Below, piece by piece: positions 23,189 to 32,385 of a stretch of 64,000 bases of DNA. The stretch is from contig CABPCP010000001.1 of NCBI GenBank assembly GCA_902406105.1, positions 66,465-130,464 of the forward strand. Reading direction: 5' to 3'. A program made the position numbers and the translations under genes. The stretch is from an uncultured Mordavella sp. (GTDB lineage Bacteria; Bacillota; Clostridia; Lachnospirales; Lachnospiraceae). The stretch's first letter is position 1. Each line of letters starts with the position of its first letter. The notes under the pieces are model-generated. The model was given only the letters and a program-made list of their open reading frames with translations. It was not told the origin of the DNA and made no database searches.

Positions 23189-25912
23189 ATGGGAAATACG
23201 TCTGAAGATAGAGTGGATAAAAATGGACAGAGCAGATCAGGACATCTCTGTATGGGGATCCTCGCCCATGTGGACTCGGGCAAGACCACCCTTTCCGAGG
23301 GGATTCTCTATCTGTGCGGGAAGATTCGGAAGTTGGGGAGAGTGGACCATAAAGACGCGTTTCTGGATACGGAAGAACTGGAGAAAGACAGAGGGATCAC
23401 CATCTTCTCCAAACAGGCGGTGTTTGAATTGGGAGATAAGCGGGTAACACTTCTGGATACGCCGGGACATGTGGATTTTGCGGCGGAGATGGAGCGAACT
23501 CTTCAGGTCCTGGATTACGCTGTGCTGGTGGTCAGCGGCGCGGACGGCATACAGGGACATACCCGCACGCTGTGGAAGCTGCTGGAACGGTATCAGATCC
23601 CGGTCTTTTTGTTTATCAATAAGATGGATCAGGCGGGAACTCAAAGAGAGGCGGTCCTGGAAGAAATACAGAATGGATTAAGCGAAAGCTGTATCGCTTT
23701 TGACAGGGCGCAGACACCGGATTTCCTGGAAAGTCTGGCCATGTGTGAGGATCAGGCCCTGGAAGAATATCTGCGGACAGAAAGTCTGAAGAAAGAGACG
23801 GTCTCACGGATGATCCGGCACAGAAAGGTGTTCCCCTGTTACTTTGGATCGGCGCTGAAGCTGGAAGGGGTACAGGAGCTTTTAGACGGACTGGCCCAGT
23901 ACGCGCAGAGCTTTTCTGAGAGAAAAGAGAAGACAGGAGACGGACGTTTTGGAGCCAGGGTATATAAAATTTCCAGAGACGGCCAGGGAAATCGTCTGAC
24001 CCATATGAAGATTACAGGCGGCATCCTGAAAGTGAAGGATACACTGGGCGCGGAAGGAGAAAAGGTGAACCAGATCCGGATTTATTCCGGCGGTAAATTT
24101 GAATTGGTCCAGGAAGCGGAGGCGGGAATGATCTGCGCTGTCACGGGGCTGAGTCAGACTTATCCTGGAGAAGGGCTTGGGAAAGAGCCGCCGGCCCATC
24201 CGCCGGTCCTGGAACCGGTGCTGAGTTACCAGATCTATCTGCCGGAAGGGTGCGAAGTATCGAAAGCCCTCTCTGACCTGCGGCAGCTGGAGGAAGAGGA
24301 CCCGCTGTTTCGAATTGTGTGGATGGAAGAATTGGGAGAACTGCACGCTCAGGTTATGGGAGAAGTGCAGATTGAGATCCTGAAAAGGCTGATCCAGGAT
24401 CGATTTGGACTGGAAGTGGAGTTTGGAGCCGGAAGCATTGTCTATAAAGAGACAATTCAGAATCGGGTGGAAGGAGTGGGACATTTTGAACCTCTTCGGC
24501 ATTACGCGGAAGTCCATCTGATCCTGGAGCCGGGCGAACCGGGAAGCGGCATGGTCTATGCTTCCGAATGCGGTGAGGATGTGCTGGACCGTTCCTGGCA
24601 GAGACTGATTTTGACTCACTTAGAGGAAAAAAGGCATCTGGGGGTGCTGACTGGAGCGGAATTGACAGACGTGAAAATTACGCTGAAGGCCGGGAGAGCC
24701 CATTTAAAACATACAGAAGGCGGGGATTTCCGGCAGGCGACTTACCGAGCGGTCCGCCAGGGACTGATGCAGGCGCAGAGTGTACTTTTGGAACCTTATT
24801 ATGAGTTCCGGCTGGAAGTCCCCTCGGAGAATCTTGGGAGAGCCATGACGGATATCCAGAGGATGAGCGGAGAGTTCCTGCCGCCTAAGACGGAAGGTGA
24901 AATGGCGGTCCTGACAGGAACGGTGCCGGCGGCTGGTCTGAATGGATACCAGATCCAGGTAGCAGGCTATACCGGGGGGAGAGGCCATTTATCCTATGTG
25001 TTCCGGGGATATGGACGCTGTCAGAATGAAGAAGCGGTTGTGGAGGCTGCTGGTTATGATCCTTTAAGGGATATGGACAACCCTTCAGATTCTATTTTCT
25101 GCAGCCATGGAGCAGGATTCAGCGTGCCATGGGATCAAGTGCCGGAATATATGCATATAGAGAGCGTTTTAAAGAAAGAACAAAAGAAAGAAGAAGGACG
25201 GAACATTTCTAAGGAGAAGAAAAACGGAGGCAGAAGTTCTGCCGGATACGCCCAGAGCAAAGAAGCGGAAAAGGAGCTGGAAGAGATCTTTATCCGCACC
25301 TACGGGAAGATCGAGCGGAAAAAAGCGCCGGAGACCAGCCGGGTAACTGCCAGAGGAGAGGCGAAACGCCGCAAAAAGGAAGATAGATTGAGGGAATATC
25401 TGCTGGTGGACGGATATAATGTGATCTTTGCCTGGGAAGAGCTGAAAGATCTGGCCAGAGATAATATTGACGGGGCCAGAAACCGGCTGATGGATATTCT
25501 CTGCAACTATCAGGGTTATAAAAAATGCACAGTGATTCTGGTTTTCGATGCTTACAGGGTAGAGGGAGACGTGCTGGAAATCCAGAAATATCACAACATT
25601 CATGTGGTTTATACCAAGGAGGCGGAGACGGCGGATCAGTATATTGAGAAAGTGGTCCATGAGATCGGCCGGAAATATCACGTGACAGTAGTGACTTCAG
25701 ACGGTGTTGAGCAGGTGGTGACACTGGGGCAGGGGGGAACTCTGATCTCCGCCAGAGAATTCCGGGAGGAAGTAGAGATCGTCCGCCAAGAGATCCGCAG
25801 GGAATGGGAGGCAAGAAGAGAGAAGAAAAAGCAGTATTTATTTGACTCCATGGAAGATGAATTGGCGGAGCAGATGGAGAAAGTGCGTCTGGGAAAACAA
25901 AAACTGGAATAA
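23189..25912 (+). CDS. Tet(M)/EF-G-like translational GTPase fused to a Rae1/YacP-type NYN endoribonuclease domain
   Basis: 907 aa. Residues about 10-650 are a ribosomal-protection-type GTPase: G1 AHVDSGKTT, G2 RGITI, G3 DTPGHVDF, G4 NKMD, followed by EF-G-like domains II-V. The domain IV loop that dislodges tetracycline in Tet(M) (YSPVSTPADF) reads HLKHTEGGDF here (about 504-513), so drug protection is doubtful. A charged linker (about 655-730) leads to a NYN/PIN-like domain from residue 737 (LLVDGYNVIF, then VILVFDAY, EAETADQYIEKV, VVTSDGVEQ), the YacP/Rae1 signature with its acidic residues kept, and a charged helical tail. Rae1 cuts mRNA in the ribosomal A site in Bacillus. The fusion suggests a ribosome-bound mRNA cleavage or rescue factor; that is inference. 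Confidence 0.9.
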   Translation: MGNTSEDRVDKNGQSRSGHLCMGILAHVDSGKTTLSEGILYLCGKIRKLGRVDHKDAFLDTEELEKDRGITIFSKQAVFELGDKRVTLLDTPGHVDFAAEMERTLQVLDYAVLVVSGADGIQGHTRTLWKLLERYQIPVFLFINKMDQAGTQREAVLEEIQNGLSESCIAFDRAQTPDFLESLAMCEDQALEEYLRTESLKKETVSRMIRHRKVFPCYFGSALKLEGVQELLDGLAQYAQSFSERKEKTGDGRFGARVYKISRDGQGNRLTHMKITGGILKVKDTLGAEGEKVNQIRIYSGGKFELVQEAEAGMICAVTGLSQTYPGEGLGKEPPAHPPVLEPVLSYQIYLPEGCEVSKALSDLRQLEEEDPLFRIVWMEELGELHAQVMGEVQIEILKRLIQDRFGLEVEFGAGSIVYKETIQNRVEGVGHFEPLRHYAEVHLILEPGEPGSGMVYASECGEDVLDRSWQRLILTHLEEKRHLGVLTGAELTDVKITLKAGRAHLKHTEGGDFRQATYRAVRQGLMQAQSVLLEPYYEFRLEVPSENLGRAMTDIQRMSGEFLPPKTEGEMAVLTGTVPAAGLNGYQIQVAGYTGGRGHLSYVFRGYGRCQNEEAVVEAAGYDPLRDMDNPSDSIFCSHGAGFSVPWDQVPEYMHIESVLKKEQKKEEGRNISKEKKNGGRSSAGYAQSKEAEKELEEIFIRTYGKIERKKAPETSRVTARGEAKRRKKEDRLREYLLVDGYNVIFAWEELKDLARDNIDGARNRLMDILCNYQGYKKCTVILVFDAYRVEGDVLEIQKYHNIHVVYTKEAETADQYIEKVVHEIGRKYHVTVVTSDGVEQVVTLGQGGTLISAREFREEVEIVRQEIRREWEARREKKKQYLFDSMEDELAEQMEKVRLGKQKLE

Positions 25913-25945
25913 AAGAAGGAAGAGAAAGAGGTATATTTTGCCGGA

Positions 25946-26422
25946 ATGGACGACAGACTAATAGGAAAAGCGGAAAGGATGGCAATAGACATGGAAAAAC
26001 AAACGCTGGCACTATTAAAGGAATGTAGTTCTGGATGCAAAATGGCTGTTGACAGTATGGATCAGATCAAGGAATATGTTCTGGATTCAAACCTGTCTCA
26101 AGTGATCGACGAGGCAAAAAAACGGCATCTGCAATTGGAAAAGGAAACCGATGAACTGCTCAGAGAGCAGGGGGAAAGAGGCCGGGAACCAGAGAAGCTG
26201 GCGCAGGCGTTCTCCTGGATCACAACGGAGATGAAACTTCTGATCAAAGATGATAACACTCAGATCGCTAAAATTTTGATGGACGGGTGCGGCATGGGGA
26301 TCAAGAGCTTGAGCGAACAGATCAATAAATACCCGGAAGCATCTAGGGAGAGCAGAACTGTGGCTGGCAAGATCGTAAAATGCGAGGAAAAACTGATGGG
26401 AGAATTAAAGAAGTTTCTGTAA
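25946..26422 (+). CDS. Helical protein of unknown function (ferritin-like or DUF-type)
   Basis: 158 aa from ATG at 25946; ATG at 25979 or 25991 are alternatives because the nearest ribosome site (GAAAGAGG) is 14 bases away from the first. The protein is nearly all amphipathic helix with heptad-like spacing, Cys at about 27, 31 and later, and no membrane segment. ECSSGCKMAVDSMDQIKEYV and DGCGMGIKSLSEQINKYPEAS give the look of a four-helix bundle of the ferritin/DUF2383 kind, but metal ligands are not clear. It lies 33 bases after the GTPase-nuclease gene without a terminator, so it may be part of the same unit. Function unknown. Confidence 0.65.
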   Translation: MDDRLIGKAERMAIDMEKQTLALLKECSSGCKMAVDSMDQIKEYVLDSNLSQVIDEAKKRHLQLEKETDELLREQGERGREPEKLAQAFSWITTEMKLLIKDDNTQIAKILMDGCGMGIKSLSEQINKYPEASRESRTVAGKIVKCEEKLMGELKKFL

Positions 26423-26486
26423 GAAACGGGGCAGAGATGAACTGCGGCCGCATGGGGAATGGAAGAGGACCAAGGAGGAAACAGAT

Positions 26487-27608
26487 ATGATAAGTTTTGA
26501 AAATGTAAAGAAAAACTTTGGTTTTGGATGTATGCGTCTTCCCATGAAGGGGGATGAGGTAGACACAGCAGAATTTTCCAAAATGGTGGATATATTTCTG
26601 GAAGCCGGATTCAATTATTTTGACACAGCAAGAGGATATCTGGAGGGTAAAAGCGAGACCGCTCTGCGGGAATGTCTCACCAGCAGATATCCCCGCGGCC
26701 GCTATATCCTGACGGATAAACTGACGGAAACTTTTTTCAAAACAGAAGCGGATATCCGGCCGTTTTTTGAAAGCCAGCTGGAAGCCTGCGGCGTAGACTA
26801 TTTTGATTTCTATTTGATGCACTCTCAAAATGCGGAATATTTTAAAAAATTCAAAAAATGCCGCGCCTATGAGACGGCGTTTGCTCTGAAAGAAGAGGGA
26901 AAGATCCGTCATGTGGGGATCTCATTTCATGACAAAGCGGCGGTGCTGGAACAGATCCTGGAAGAGTATCCGCAGATCGAAGTTGTCCAGATCCAATTTA
27001 ATTATGTAGACTATGAGGACGCGGCGGTAGAAGGACGGAAGTGTTATGAGGTCTGTGTGCGCCATAAGAAGCCGGTTATCGTCATGGAGCCGGTAAAAGG
27101 AGGCAATCTGGTGAATCTGCCAAAAGAGGCGAAGGAAGTTCTGGATGAGTTAAAAGGCGGTTCTCCAGCCAGCTATGCGATCCGCTTTGCCGCTGGGTTT
27201 GAAGGGAACGAGATGGTGATCTCCGGAATGAGCAATATGGAACAGATGGAGGATAATTTAAGCTGCATGAAAGACTTCCATCCCCTTGACCAACGGGAAA
27301 TGGCTGCGGTAGAAAAGGTGGCGAAGATCTTCCGGTCTATGGATCTGATCCCTTGTACCGCCTGCCGTTACTGTGTTGCCGGATGTCCCCAAAATATCCT
27401 TATCCCGGAACTGTTCGCGGCGATGAACGCAAAGCACACATACCAGGACTGGAACAGCGGCTGGTATTATATGATACATACGCTGAATAAAGGGAAGGCT
27501 TCTGACTGCATTAAATGCGGAAAATGCGAGAAGGCATGTCCGCAGCATTTGAAGATCCGTGAACTGCTGGAGGCAGTGGCAAAGGAATTTGAGAAAAAGG
27601 AAGCCTGA
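26487..27608 (+). CDS. Aldo/keto reductase with C-terminal 4Fe-4S ferredoxin domain
   Basis: 373 aa. The first 270 residues form the TIM barrel with the catalytic tetrad visible: Asp and Tyr in FDTARGY (about 47-53), Lys in LTDKL and His in YLMHSQ. The C-terminal 90 residues hold two iron-sulfur motifs, CTACRYCVAGCP and CIKCGKCEKACP, as in the clostridial oxidoreductase branch of this family. It likely passes electrons between ferredoxin-type donors and a small carbonyl substrate in the cytoplasm. Substrate unknown. AAGGAGG precedes the ATG. Its last codon and stop lie inside the first copy of a 94-bp repeat. Confidence 0.93.
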   Translation: MISFENVKKNFGFGCMRLPMKGDEVDTAEFSKMVDIFLEAGFNYFDTARGYLEGKSETALRECLTSRYPRGRYILTDKLTETFFKTEADIRPFFESQLEACGVDYFDFYLMHSQNAEYFKKFKKCRAYETAFALKEEGKIRHVGISFHDKAAVLEQILEEYPQIEVVQIQFNYVDYEDAAVEGRKCYEVCVRHKKPVIVMEPVKGGNLVNLPKEAKEVLDELKGGSPASYAIRFAAGFEGNEMVISGMSNMEQMEDNLSCMKDFHPLDQREMAAVEKVAKIFRSMDLIPCTACRYCVAGCPQNILIPELFAAMNAKHTYQDWNSGWYYMIHTLNKGKASDCIKCGKCEKACPQHLKIRELLEAVAKEFEKKEA

Positions 27609-27696
27609 CGGCGTCAGCCGCGCAAAAGCCCTGAAAGATTCTGTCGTTACCACGCCAAGAAAATCAAATGTCTGCTGCGCAGCCGCTTGATTTTCT
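27603..27696 (+). repeat. 94-bp repeat element, copy 1
   Basis: First of two copies that match at 91 of 94 positions (period 134 bp). It contains the inverted repeat AGAAAATCAA / TTGATTTTCT around a GC-rich core with the palindrome CTGCGCAG. It begins inside the last codon of the aldo/keto reductase gene, so the element supplies that gene's stop codon and probably folds in its mRNA. Confidence 0.85.
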
Positions 27697-27736
27697 CATA
27701 ACCAGGACTGGAAAAATAGACCTCCAGAATCCGGCC

Positions 27737-27830
27737 GCCTGACAGCGTCAGCCGCGCGAAAGCGCTGAAAGATTCTGTCGTTACCACGCCAAGAAAATCA
27801 AATGTCTGCTGCGCAGCCGCTTGATTTTCT
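27737..27830 (+). repeat. 94-bp repeat element, copy 2
   Basis: Second copy, three substitutions from the first (all in the first 30 bases). The same hairpin AAGAAAATCAA / TTGATTTTCTT follows, here with TTTT at the end so it may terminate transcription. The 40 bases between the copies are unique. Apart from these repeats the gap 27609-27909 shows only a TATAAT at 27872 before the next regulator gene. Confidence 0.85.
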
Positions 27831-27909
27831 TTTGAGCGTGGTATTTTAATGTTTTTTTCATGTTTTTGTACTATAATTGAGAAAATGGACGGAAATAGGA
27901 GGGATTTCT

Positions 27910-28590
27910 ATGCGCCTTTTGGTGGTGGAAGATGAGATCTACCTTTTGGATGTTTTAAAGAAAAGACTGACGAAGGAGCACTATAGTGTGGATGTCTGTG
28001 AGGACGGCCTGGAAGCGTGGGATTTTATCAAGCTGACTCCTTATGATGGGATTATTCTGGATATTATGCTTCCGGGAATGGATGGCATCGAGATATTGAA
28101 GCGGATGCGAAAGGAAGGAAACCATACGCCGGTGCTTCTTCTGACGGCCAGGGACAGTATTGAGGATCGGGTAACGGGATTGGATATCGGAGCGGATGAT
28201 TATCTGGTCAAGCCTTTTGCTTTTGAAGAACTTCTGGCCAGAATCCGGGTCATGCTGCGCCGGAAGAATACGGTGCAGCCCCAGGAGGAGGTCTATACTT
28301 TGGCGGATCTGTCAGTAGACTGCAAGAGCCATGAGGTGGCCAGGGCGGGAAAGCAGATTGAACTTTCCGCAAAAGAATTTGCGCTGCTGGAATATTTGAT
28401 CCGCAATCAGGGAGTCGTGCTTTCCAGAGAACAGATTGAAGAACATATCTGGAATTACGATTATATGGGGAGTTCTAATATGGTGGACGTTTATATCCGG
28501 TATCTGCGCAAGAAAATTGACGACGGACATGAGAAAAAGCTGATCCAGACGGTGCGGGGCGCGGGGTATGTCCTGCGGGAAACATCATAA
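27910..28590 (+). CDS. OmpR-family response regulator
   Basis: 226 aa from the ATG at 27910, 7 bases after AGGAGGG. Receiver domain with acidic ED at 7-8, phospho-acceptor Asp51 (GIILDIMLPGMDG), the Thr of LLLTARD and Lys of YLVKPF. The C-terminal winged helix ends in IQTVRGAGYVLRE. It pairs with the kinase gene 12 bases downstream. The family resembles CusR/YycF-type regulators of envelope or metal stress. Its targets are unknown; nothing adjacent looks regulated by direct repeats. Confidence 0.93.
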   Translation: MRLLVVEDEIYLLDVLKKRLTKEHYSVDVCEDGLEAWDFIKLTPYDGIILDIMLPGMDGIEILKRMRKEGNHTPVLLLTARDSIEDRVTGLDIGADDYLVKPFAFEELLARIRVMLRRKNTVQPQEEVYTLADLSVDCKSHEVARAGKQIELSAKEFALLEYLIRNQGVVLSREQIEEHIWNYDYMGSSNMVDVYIRYLRKKIDDGHEKKLIQTVRGAGYVLRETS

Positions 28591-28602
28591 AGGAGAGGGA
28601 GT

Positions 28603-29982
28603 ATGAAAAAACTTTCGATCAAAATGAAGGTGACCATATGGTATACGGTTTTTGTGGCTATTGTGGCGCTGTTTGCCCTTGGAGTCGTCGCGCTTTACGC
28701 GGGCCGGATGATCTGGTCAGAGCAGGAAAAAGAACTGCGGGAAGAGGTGGCGGAGTTCGCCGAGGAGCTGGAAGTGTCTGGAAGCGGCTATGTGACAGAA
28801 GAAGAACGGTTCTACGATGACGATATTGTGTTCAGTCTGTACAATGAAAGCGGAGCGCTGCTGGACGGAAATGTCCCGGCCTCTTTTCCAGAGAACACCA
28901 CGTTAAAAAATGGTGTGGTCCAGACCATTTCGTCAGGAGAGCAGGAGTGGCTGACCTATGATATTGCTGTAGACTATGGCGGGGATCATATGGTGTGGGT
29001 GCGGGGAATCACATATATGGGCCTGGCAATGACTATGTCGGGAGGACTTCTCATTGTTTCCTGTATCTTGATCCCGGTTCTGGTAGTCCTGGCCGCTGCC
29101 GGCGGATTCATCATTACAAAGCGGGCTTTTAAGCCGGTAGAAGATATCCAAAGAACAGCGGCTGAAATCGCGGGAAGCAAAGACCTGGCCCGTCGGGTGC
29201 CCACAGAAGAGGCCAGCGGGGAGATCCGGGAACTGGCGGAAACTTTTAACGGTATGCTGGGGACGCTGGAATCGACCTTGGAGGACGAGAAGCAGTTTAC
29301 GGCGGACGTATCCCATGAACTTCGGACGCCGGTATCGGTGATCATGGCTCAGGGAGAATACGCCATGCTGGAAGATTCCACGGAAGAAGAGCGGAAAGAG
29401 GCGCTGGAGATTATTGTAGGACAGGCCAAGAAAATGTCTGCCATGATCGCCCAGCTTCTGGAAATGGCAAGAAGAGAAAAGAGCGCCAGACCGGCGGGAA
29501 GAGAGAAGGTAGACCTGGGAGAGATCGTGAATCTTGCGGCGGAAGAACTAAAAGATCTGTCCGGAGAGAAGCGGATCACTATCACAAGCGACAGCGAGCA
29601 GGAATTGTATGTCTGGGGAGAGCAGACGGCATTTACCCGGATCTTCATGAACCTGGTAACAAACGCGGTCCAGTACGGGAAAGAAGGGGGCCATGTGTGG
29701 CTTAAAGCGTGGAAAGAAGGAGAAGAAGTCCTGTGCAGCGTGAGAGATGACGGGATCGGCATCGGGCCGGAGGAACTGCCCCATATTTTCCGCAGGTTTT
29801 ACCGGGCGGATAAGTCGCGGACCGGCCGGGCGGAGGCGCACGCGGGATTGGGATTGTCTATGGTGAAGCATCTGACTGAGAATTTCGGTGGAACTATCCA
29901 GGTATACAGCCAGAAGGAGAAAGGCACTACCTTTGTACTGCATTTTCCCGCTTTACGAAATCCAGACAATCCGTTACAATAG
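28603..29982 (+). CDS. Membrane sensor histidine kinase
   Basis: 459 aa. A membrane helix (12-34), an outside sensor region of about 105 residues with many acids, a second helix (145-173), HAMP (about 174-226), dimerisation box ADVSHELRTPVS with His238, and an ATPase domain with N box NLVTNAVQYG, G1 VRDDGIGIG and G2 GLGLSMVKH. It is complete. AGGAGAGGGAG stands before the ATG. The ligand is unknown; the acidic sensor domain could bind cations or cationic peptides. A cyclophilin gene follows after 40 bases. Confidence 0.93.
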   Translation: MKKLSIKMKVTIWYTVFVAIVALFALGVVALYAGRMIWSEQEKELREEVAEFAEELEVSGSGYVTEEERFYDDDIVFSLYNESGALLDGNVPASFPENTTLKNGVVQTISSGEQEWLTYDIAVDYGGDHMVWVRGITYMGLAMTMSGGLLIVSCILIPVLVVLAAAGGFIITKRAFKPVEDIQRTAAEIAGSKDLARRVPTEEASGEIRELAETFNGMLGTLESTLEDEKQFTADVSHELRTPVSVIMAQGEYAMLEDSTEEERKEALEIIVGQAKKMSAMIAQLLEMARREKSARPAGREKVDLGEIVNLAAEELKDLSGEKRITITSDSEQELYVWGEQTAFTRIFMNLVTNAVQYGKEGGHVWLKAWKEGEEVLCSVRDDGIGIGPEELPHIFRRFYRADKSRTGRAEAHAGLGLSMVKHLTENFGGTIQVYSQKEKGTTFVLHFPALRNPDNPLQ

Positions 29983-30022
29983 ATAATAAAGTTTTAGAGA
30001 TACAAAAAGGAAGGTATGAATT

Positions 30023-30541
30023 ATGGCAAATCCAATTGTTACAATTGAAATGGAAAATGGAGATATCATGAAGGCAGAGCTTTATCCGGATATTGCTCCA
30101 AATACAGTGAATAATTTTATCTCATTGGTGAAGAAAGGGTATTATGACGGTTTGATCTTCCATCGGGTGATCAATGGATTTATGATCCAGGGAGGCTGCC
30201 CGGAAGGAAGAGGAACCGGCGGGCCGGGCTATCACATCAAGGGAGAGTTCTCTCAAAATGGGGTGGAGAATCCGCTGGCTCACACAGAGGGGGTCCTTTC
30301 TATGGCAAGGGCTATGCATCCGAATTCAGCAGGGTCCCAGTTCTTTATCATGCATAAGACGTCACCCCACCTGGACGGAGCTTACGCGGCTTTCGGAAAG
30401 ATCATTGAGGGCATGGATGTGGTCAATAAGATCGCGGAAACTCAGACCGACTATCAGGATCGTCCGTTAACTGAGCAGAAGATGAAGAAGGTTACGGTAG
30501 ACACCATGGGTGTGGACTATCCGGAGCCAGAGAAAGAATAG
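30023..30541 (+). CDS. ppiB: Cyclophilin-type peptidyl-prolyl cis-trans isomerase
   Basis: 172 aa. The catalytic core is intact: FHRVINGFMIQGG (Arg about 50), SAGSQFFIM and HLDGAYAAFGKI. No signal peptide, so it acts in the cytoplasm on Xaa-Pro bonds. The Trp that binds cyclosporin in human cyclophilin A is replaced by His (SPHLDG), as in most bacterial forms. AAGGAAGG lies before the ATG. A weak promoter (TTTACG, 17 bp, TACAAT at 29975-29980) may sit in the end of the kinase gene. Confidence 0.94.
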   Translation: MANPIVTIEMENGDIMKAELYPDIAPNTVNNFISLVKKGYYDGLIFHRVINGFMIQGGCPEGRGTGGPGYHIKGEFSQNGVENPLAHTEGVLSMARAMHPNSAGSQFFIMHKTSPHLDGAYAAFGKIIEGMDVVNKIAETQTDYQDRPLTEQKMKKVTVDTMGVDYPEPEKE

Positions 30542-30557
30542 AGGAACCAGCAAACAG

Positions 30558-31490
30558 ATGGAACGATTTTATCAAAATACGGCAGTCAGGGTCATCCTGG
30601 CATTGGTGTGCTGCGCCTTATGGGGCAGCGCATTTCCGTGTGTAAAAATCGGATATGAAATGTTTCAGGTGACGGGAGCGGGCAGTCAGATTTTATTTGC
30701 GGGCTGCCGCTTTTTCCTGGCGGGAGTTCTTACATTCTTAATGGCCTGTCTGCTGGAGCGGCGGGTCGTGAGGATCAAACGATCTTCCGTGCCTTATGTA
30801 TTTGGACAGGGAGTCCTTCAGACCACGATCCAGTATGTCTGCTTTTACATTGGGCTTTCAAATACCACTGGATCCAAGGGATCGGTGATCAATGCCTCGA
30901 ACGCCTTTTTTTCTATTATTATGGCGCATTTTCTGCTGAAATCAGAGAAGATCACCTGGAGGAAGGCCATTGGCTGTGTGATCGGTTTCGCGGGAGTGAT
31001 CGTGATCAATCTGGCGCCGGGCGCTTGGGAAAGCGGTTTCCATCTGGCGGGAGAGGGGCTGATCCTGCTCTGCTCCTTTGCCTATGGAACCAGTTCTGTT
31101 ACCTTGAAAATGATTTCTGATAAGGAAAGTCCGGCCGCGATCACGGCATATCAGCTATTGTTTGGAGGCGCGCTTTTGATCCTGATCGGAGTGATGACGG
31201 GAGGAAGAGTAGGGCATTTTACACTTAAGTCCGCGGCGCTCCTATTTTATCTGGCCTTATTATCCACGATCGCCTTTACCTTGTGGGCAGAACTTTTGAA
31301 ATATAATCCGGTAGGCCGGGTGGCGGTATTCGGCTTTAGTATTCCAGTATTTGGGGTGGCGCTGTCAGCGCTGCTGCTGGGGGAAGATATTTTCCGGTTT
31401 CAAAATCTGGCGGCCCTTGTATTGGTAAGTCTGGGGATTATTGCGGTAAATCTGCCGCCTTGCAAAAAGACCGGGGATAACGTACAATAG
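30558..31490 (+). CDS. EamA/DMT-superfamily transporter
   Basis: 310 aa from the ATG at 30558 (AGAGGA upstream). Ten membrane helices in two repeated halves; each half carries the EamA pattern ([15 protein letters not shown] at the start, [15 protein letters not shown] in the second half). It probably exports an amino acid or other small metabolite. The substrate cannot be inferred. The gene lies 16 bases after the cyclophilin gene and may be co-transcribed with it. Confidence 0.88.
   Translation: MERFYQNTAVRVILALVCCALWGSAFPCVKIGYEMFQVTGAGSQILFAGCRFFLAGVLTFLMACLLERRVVRIKRSSVPYVFGQGVLQTTIQYVCFYIGLSNTTGSKGSVINASNAFFSIIMAHFLLKSEKITWRKAIGCVIGFAGVIVINLAPGAWESGFHLAGEGLILLCSFAYGTSSVTLKMISDKESPAAITAYQLLFGGALLILIGVMTGGRVGHFTLKSAALLFYLALLSTIAFTLWAELLKYNPVGRVAVFGFSIPVFGVALSALLLGEDIFRFQNLAALVLVSLGIIAVNLPPCKKTGDNVQ
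31460..31488 (+). promoter_or_regulatory. Possible promoter of the ecf operon
   Basis: TTGCAA and TACAAT (31483-31488) are 17 bp apart, inside the last codons of the transporter gene and 34 bases before ecfA1. Confidence 0.45.
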
Positions 31491-31521
31491 GAACAACAAC
31501 CACTGGGAGGCGTTGAGATTG

Positions 31522-32385
31522 ATGGATAGACAGACGGATATGGTGCAGGCAGAACAACTGATATTCGAGTATGAGAAACGGGATGAAGAAGGCAACGTGA
31601 TCGGCGCTTCCCGTGCTATTGATAGGGTGGATCTGGATGTGAAAGAAGGACAGTTTATTGCCATCTTAGGCCACAATGGTTCTGGAAAATCTACGCTGGC
31701 AAAGCATATAAACGCCATTCTTGTGCCAACAGAGGGAACAATCTGGGTAGATGGAAAGGATACGAAAGATCCGGAGGAATTGTGGAATGTGCGCCAAAGC
31801 TCCGGTATGGTCTTTCAAAATCCAGATAACCAGATCATTGGTACTGTAGTGGAAGAGGATGTGGGGTTTGGACCGGAAAATCTGGGAGTCCCTACGGATG
31901 AGATCTGGCAGAGAGTGGAGGAAAGTCTAAAAGCGGTGGGTATGCTTTCTTACCGCCATCATTCTCCTAACAAATTATCAGGAGGGCAGAAACAGCGGGT
32001 GGCCATTGCCGGGGTTGTAGCTATGGAACCAAAGTGTATTGTTTTGGACGAGCCTACCGCAATGCTGGATCCTATGGGACGCAAAGAAGTCCTTAAAACC
32101 GTACAGAAACTGCGGGAGCAAAAACAGGTAACAGTGATTCTGATCACTCACTATATGGAAGAAGTGGTGGATGCGGATAGAATTTATGTAATGGATCACG
32201 GGCATGTTGTCATGGAGGGAACGCCAAGAGAGATATTCTCAAGAGTAGAGGAACTAAAAAACTACCGGCTGGACGTGCCTCAGGTGACGATCCTGGCGGA
32301 TGAACTTAAGAAACGGGGACTGGATCTCCCGGAGGGGATCTTGAAAAAGGAAGAATTGGTGGAAGCATTATGTCAATTAAAATAG
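31522..32385 (+). CDS. ecfA1: Energy-coupling factor transporter ATPase 1
   Basis: 287 aa from the ATG at 31522 (GGGAGG 11 bases upstream). Walker [11 protein letters not shown] loop [27 protein letters not shown] typical of EcfA, signature LSGGQKQR, Walker B CIVLDEP and switch His (ITHYMEEV). It is one of the two ATPases that drive shared ECF uptake of vitamins, with EcfA2 and EcfT encoded next. Its 3' end overlaps ecfA2 by 16 bases. S components such as RibU (19519-20139) are the expected partners. Confidence 0.95.
   Translation: MDRQTDMVQAEQLIFEYEKRDEEGNVIGASRAIDRVDLDVKEGQFIAILGHNGSGKSTLAKHINAILVPTEGTIWVDGKDTKDPEELWNVRQSSGMVFQNPDNQIIGTVVEEDVGFGPENLGVPTDEIWQRVEESLKAVGMLSYRHHSPNKLSGGQKQRVAIAGVVAMEPKCIVLDEPTAMLDPMGRKEVLKTVQKLREQKQVTVILITHYMEEVVDADRIYVMDHGHVVMEGTPREIFSRVEELKNYRLDVPQVTILADELKKRGLDLPEGILKKEELVEALCQLK

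Noticed and set aside
23189..25912. Tetracycline resistance gene tet(M)/tet(W)
   Set aside because: The tetracycline-displacing loop motif is not kept, a NYN nuclease domain is fused on, and the tet(M) leader attenuator is missing; the context is chromosomal without mobile elements.
27439..27721. Shared 13-base string ACCAGGACTGGAA in the reductase gene and between the 94-bp repeats
   Set aside because: Too short to argue for duplication; may be chance or a trace of the repeat event, with no further similarity on either side.
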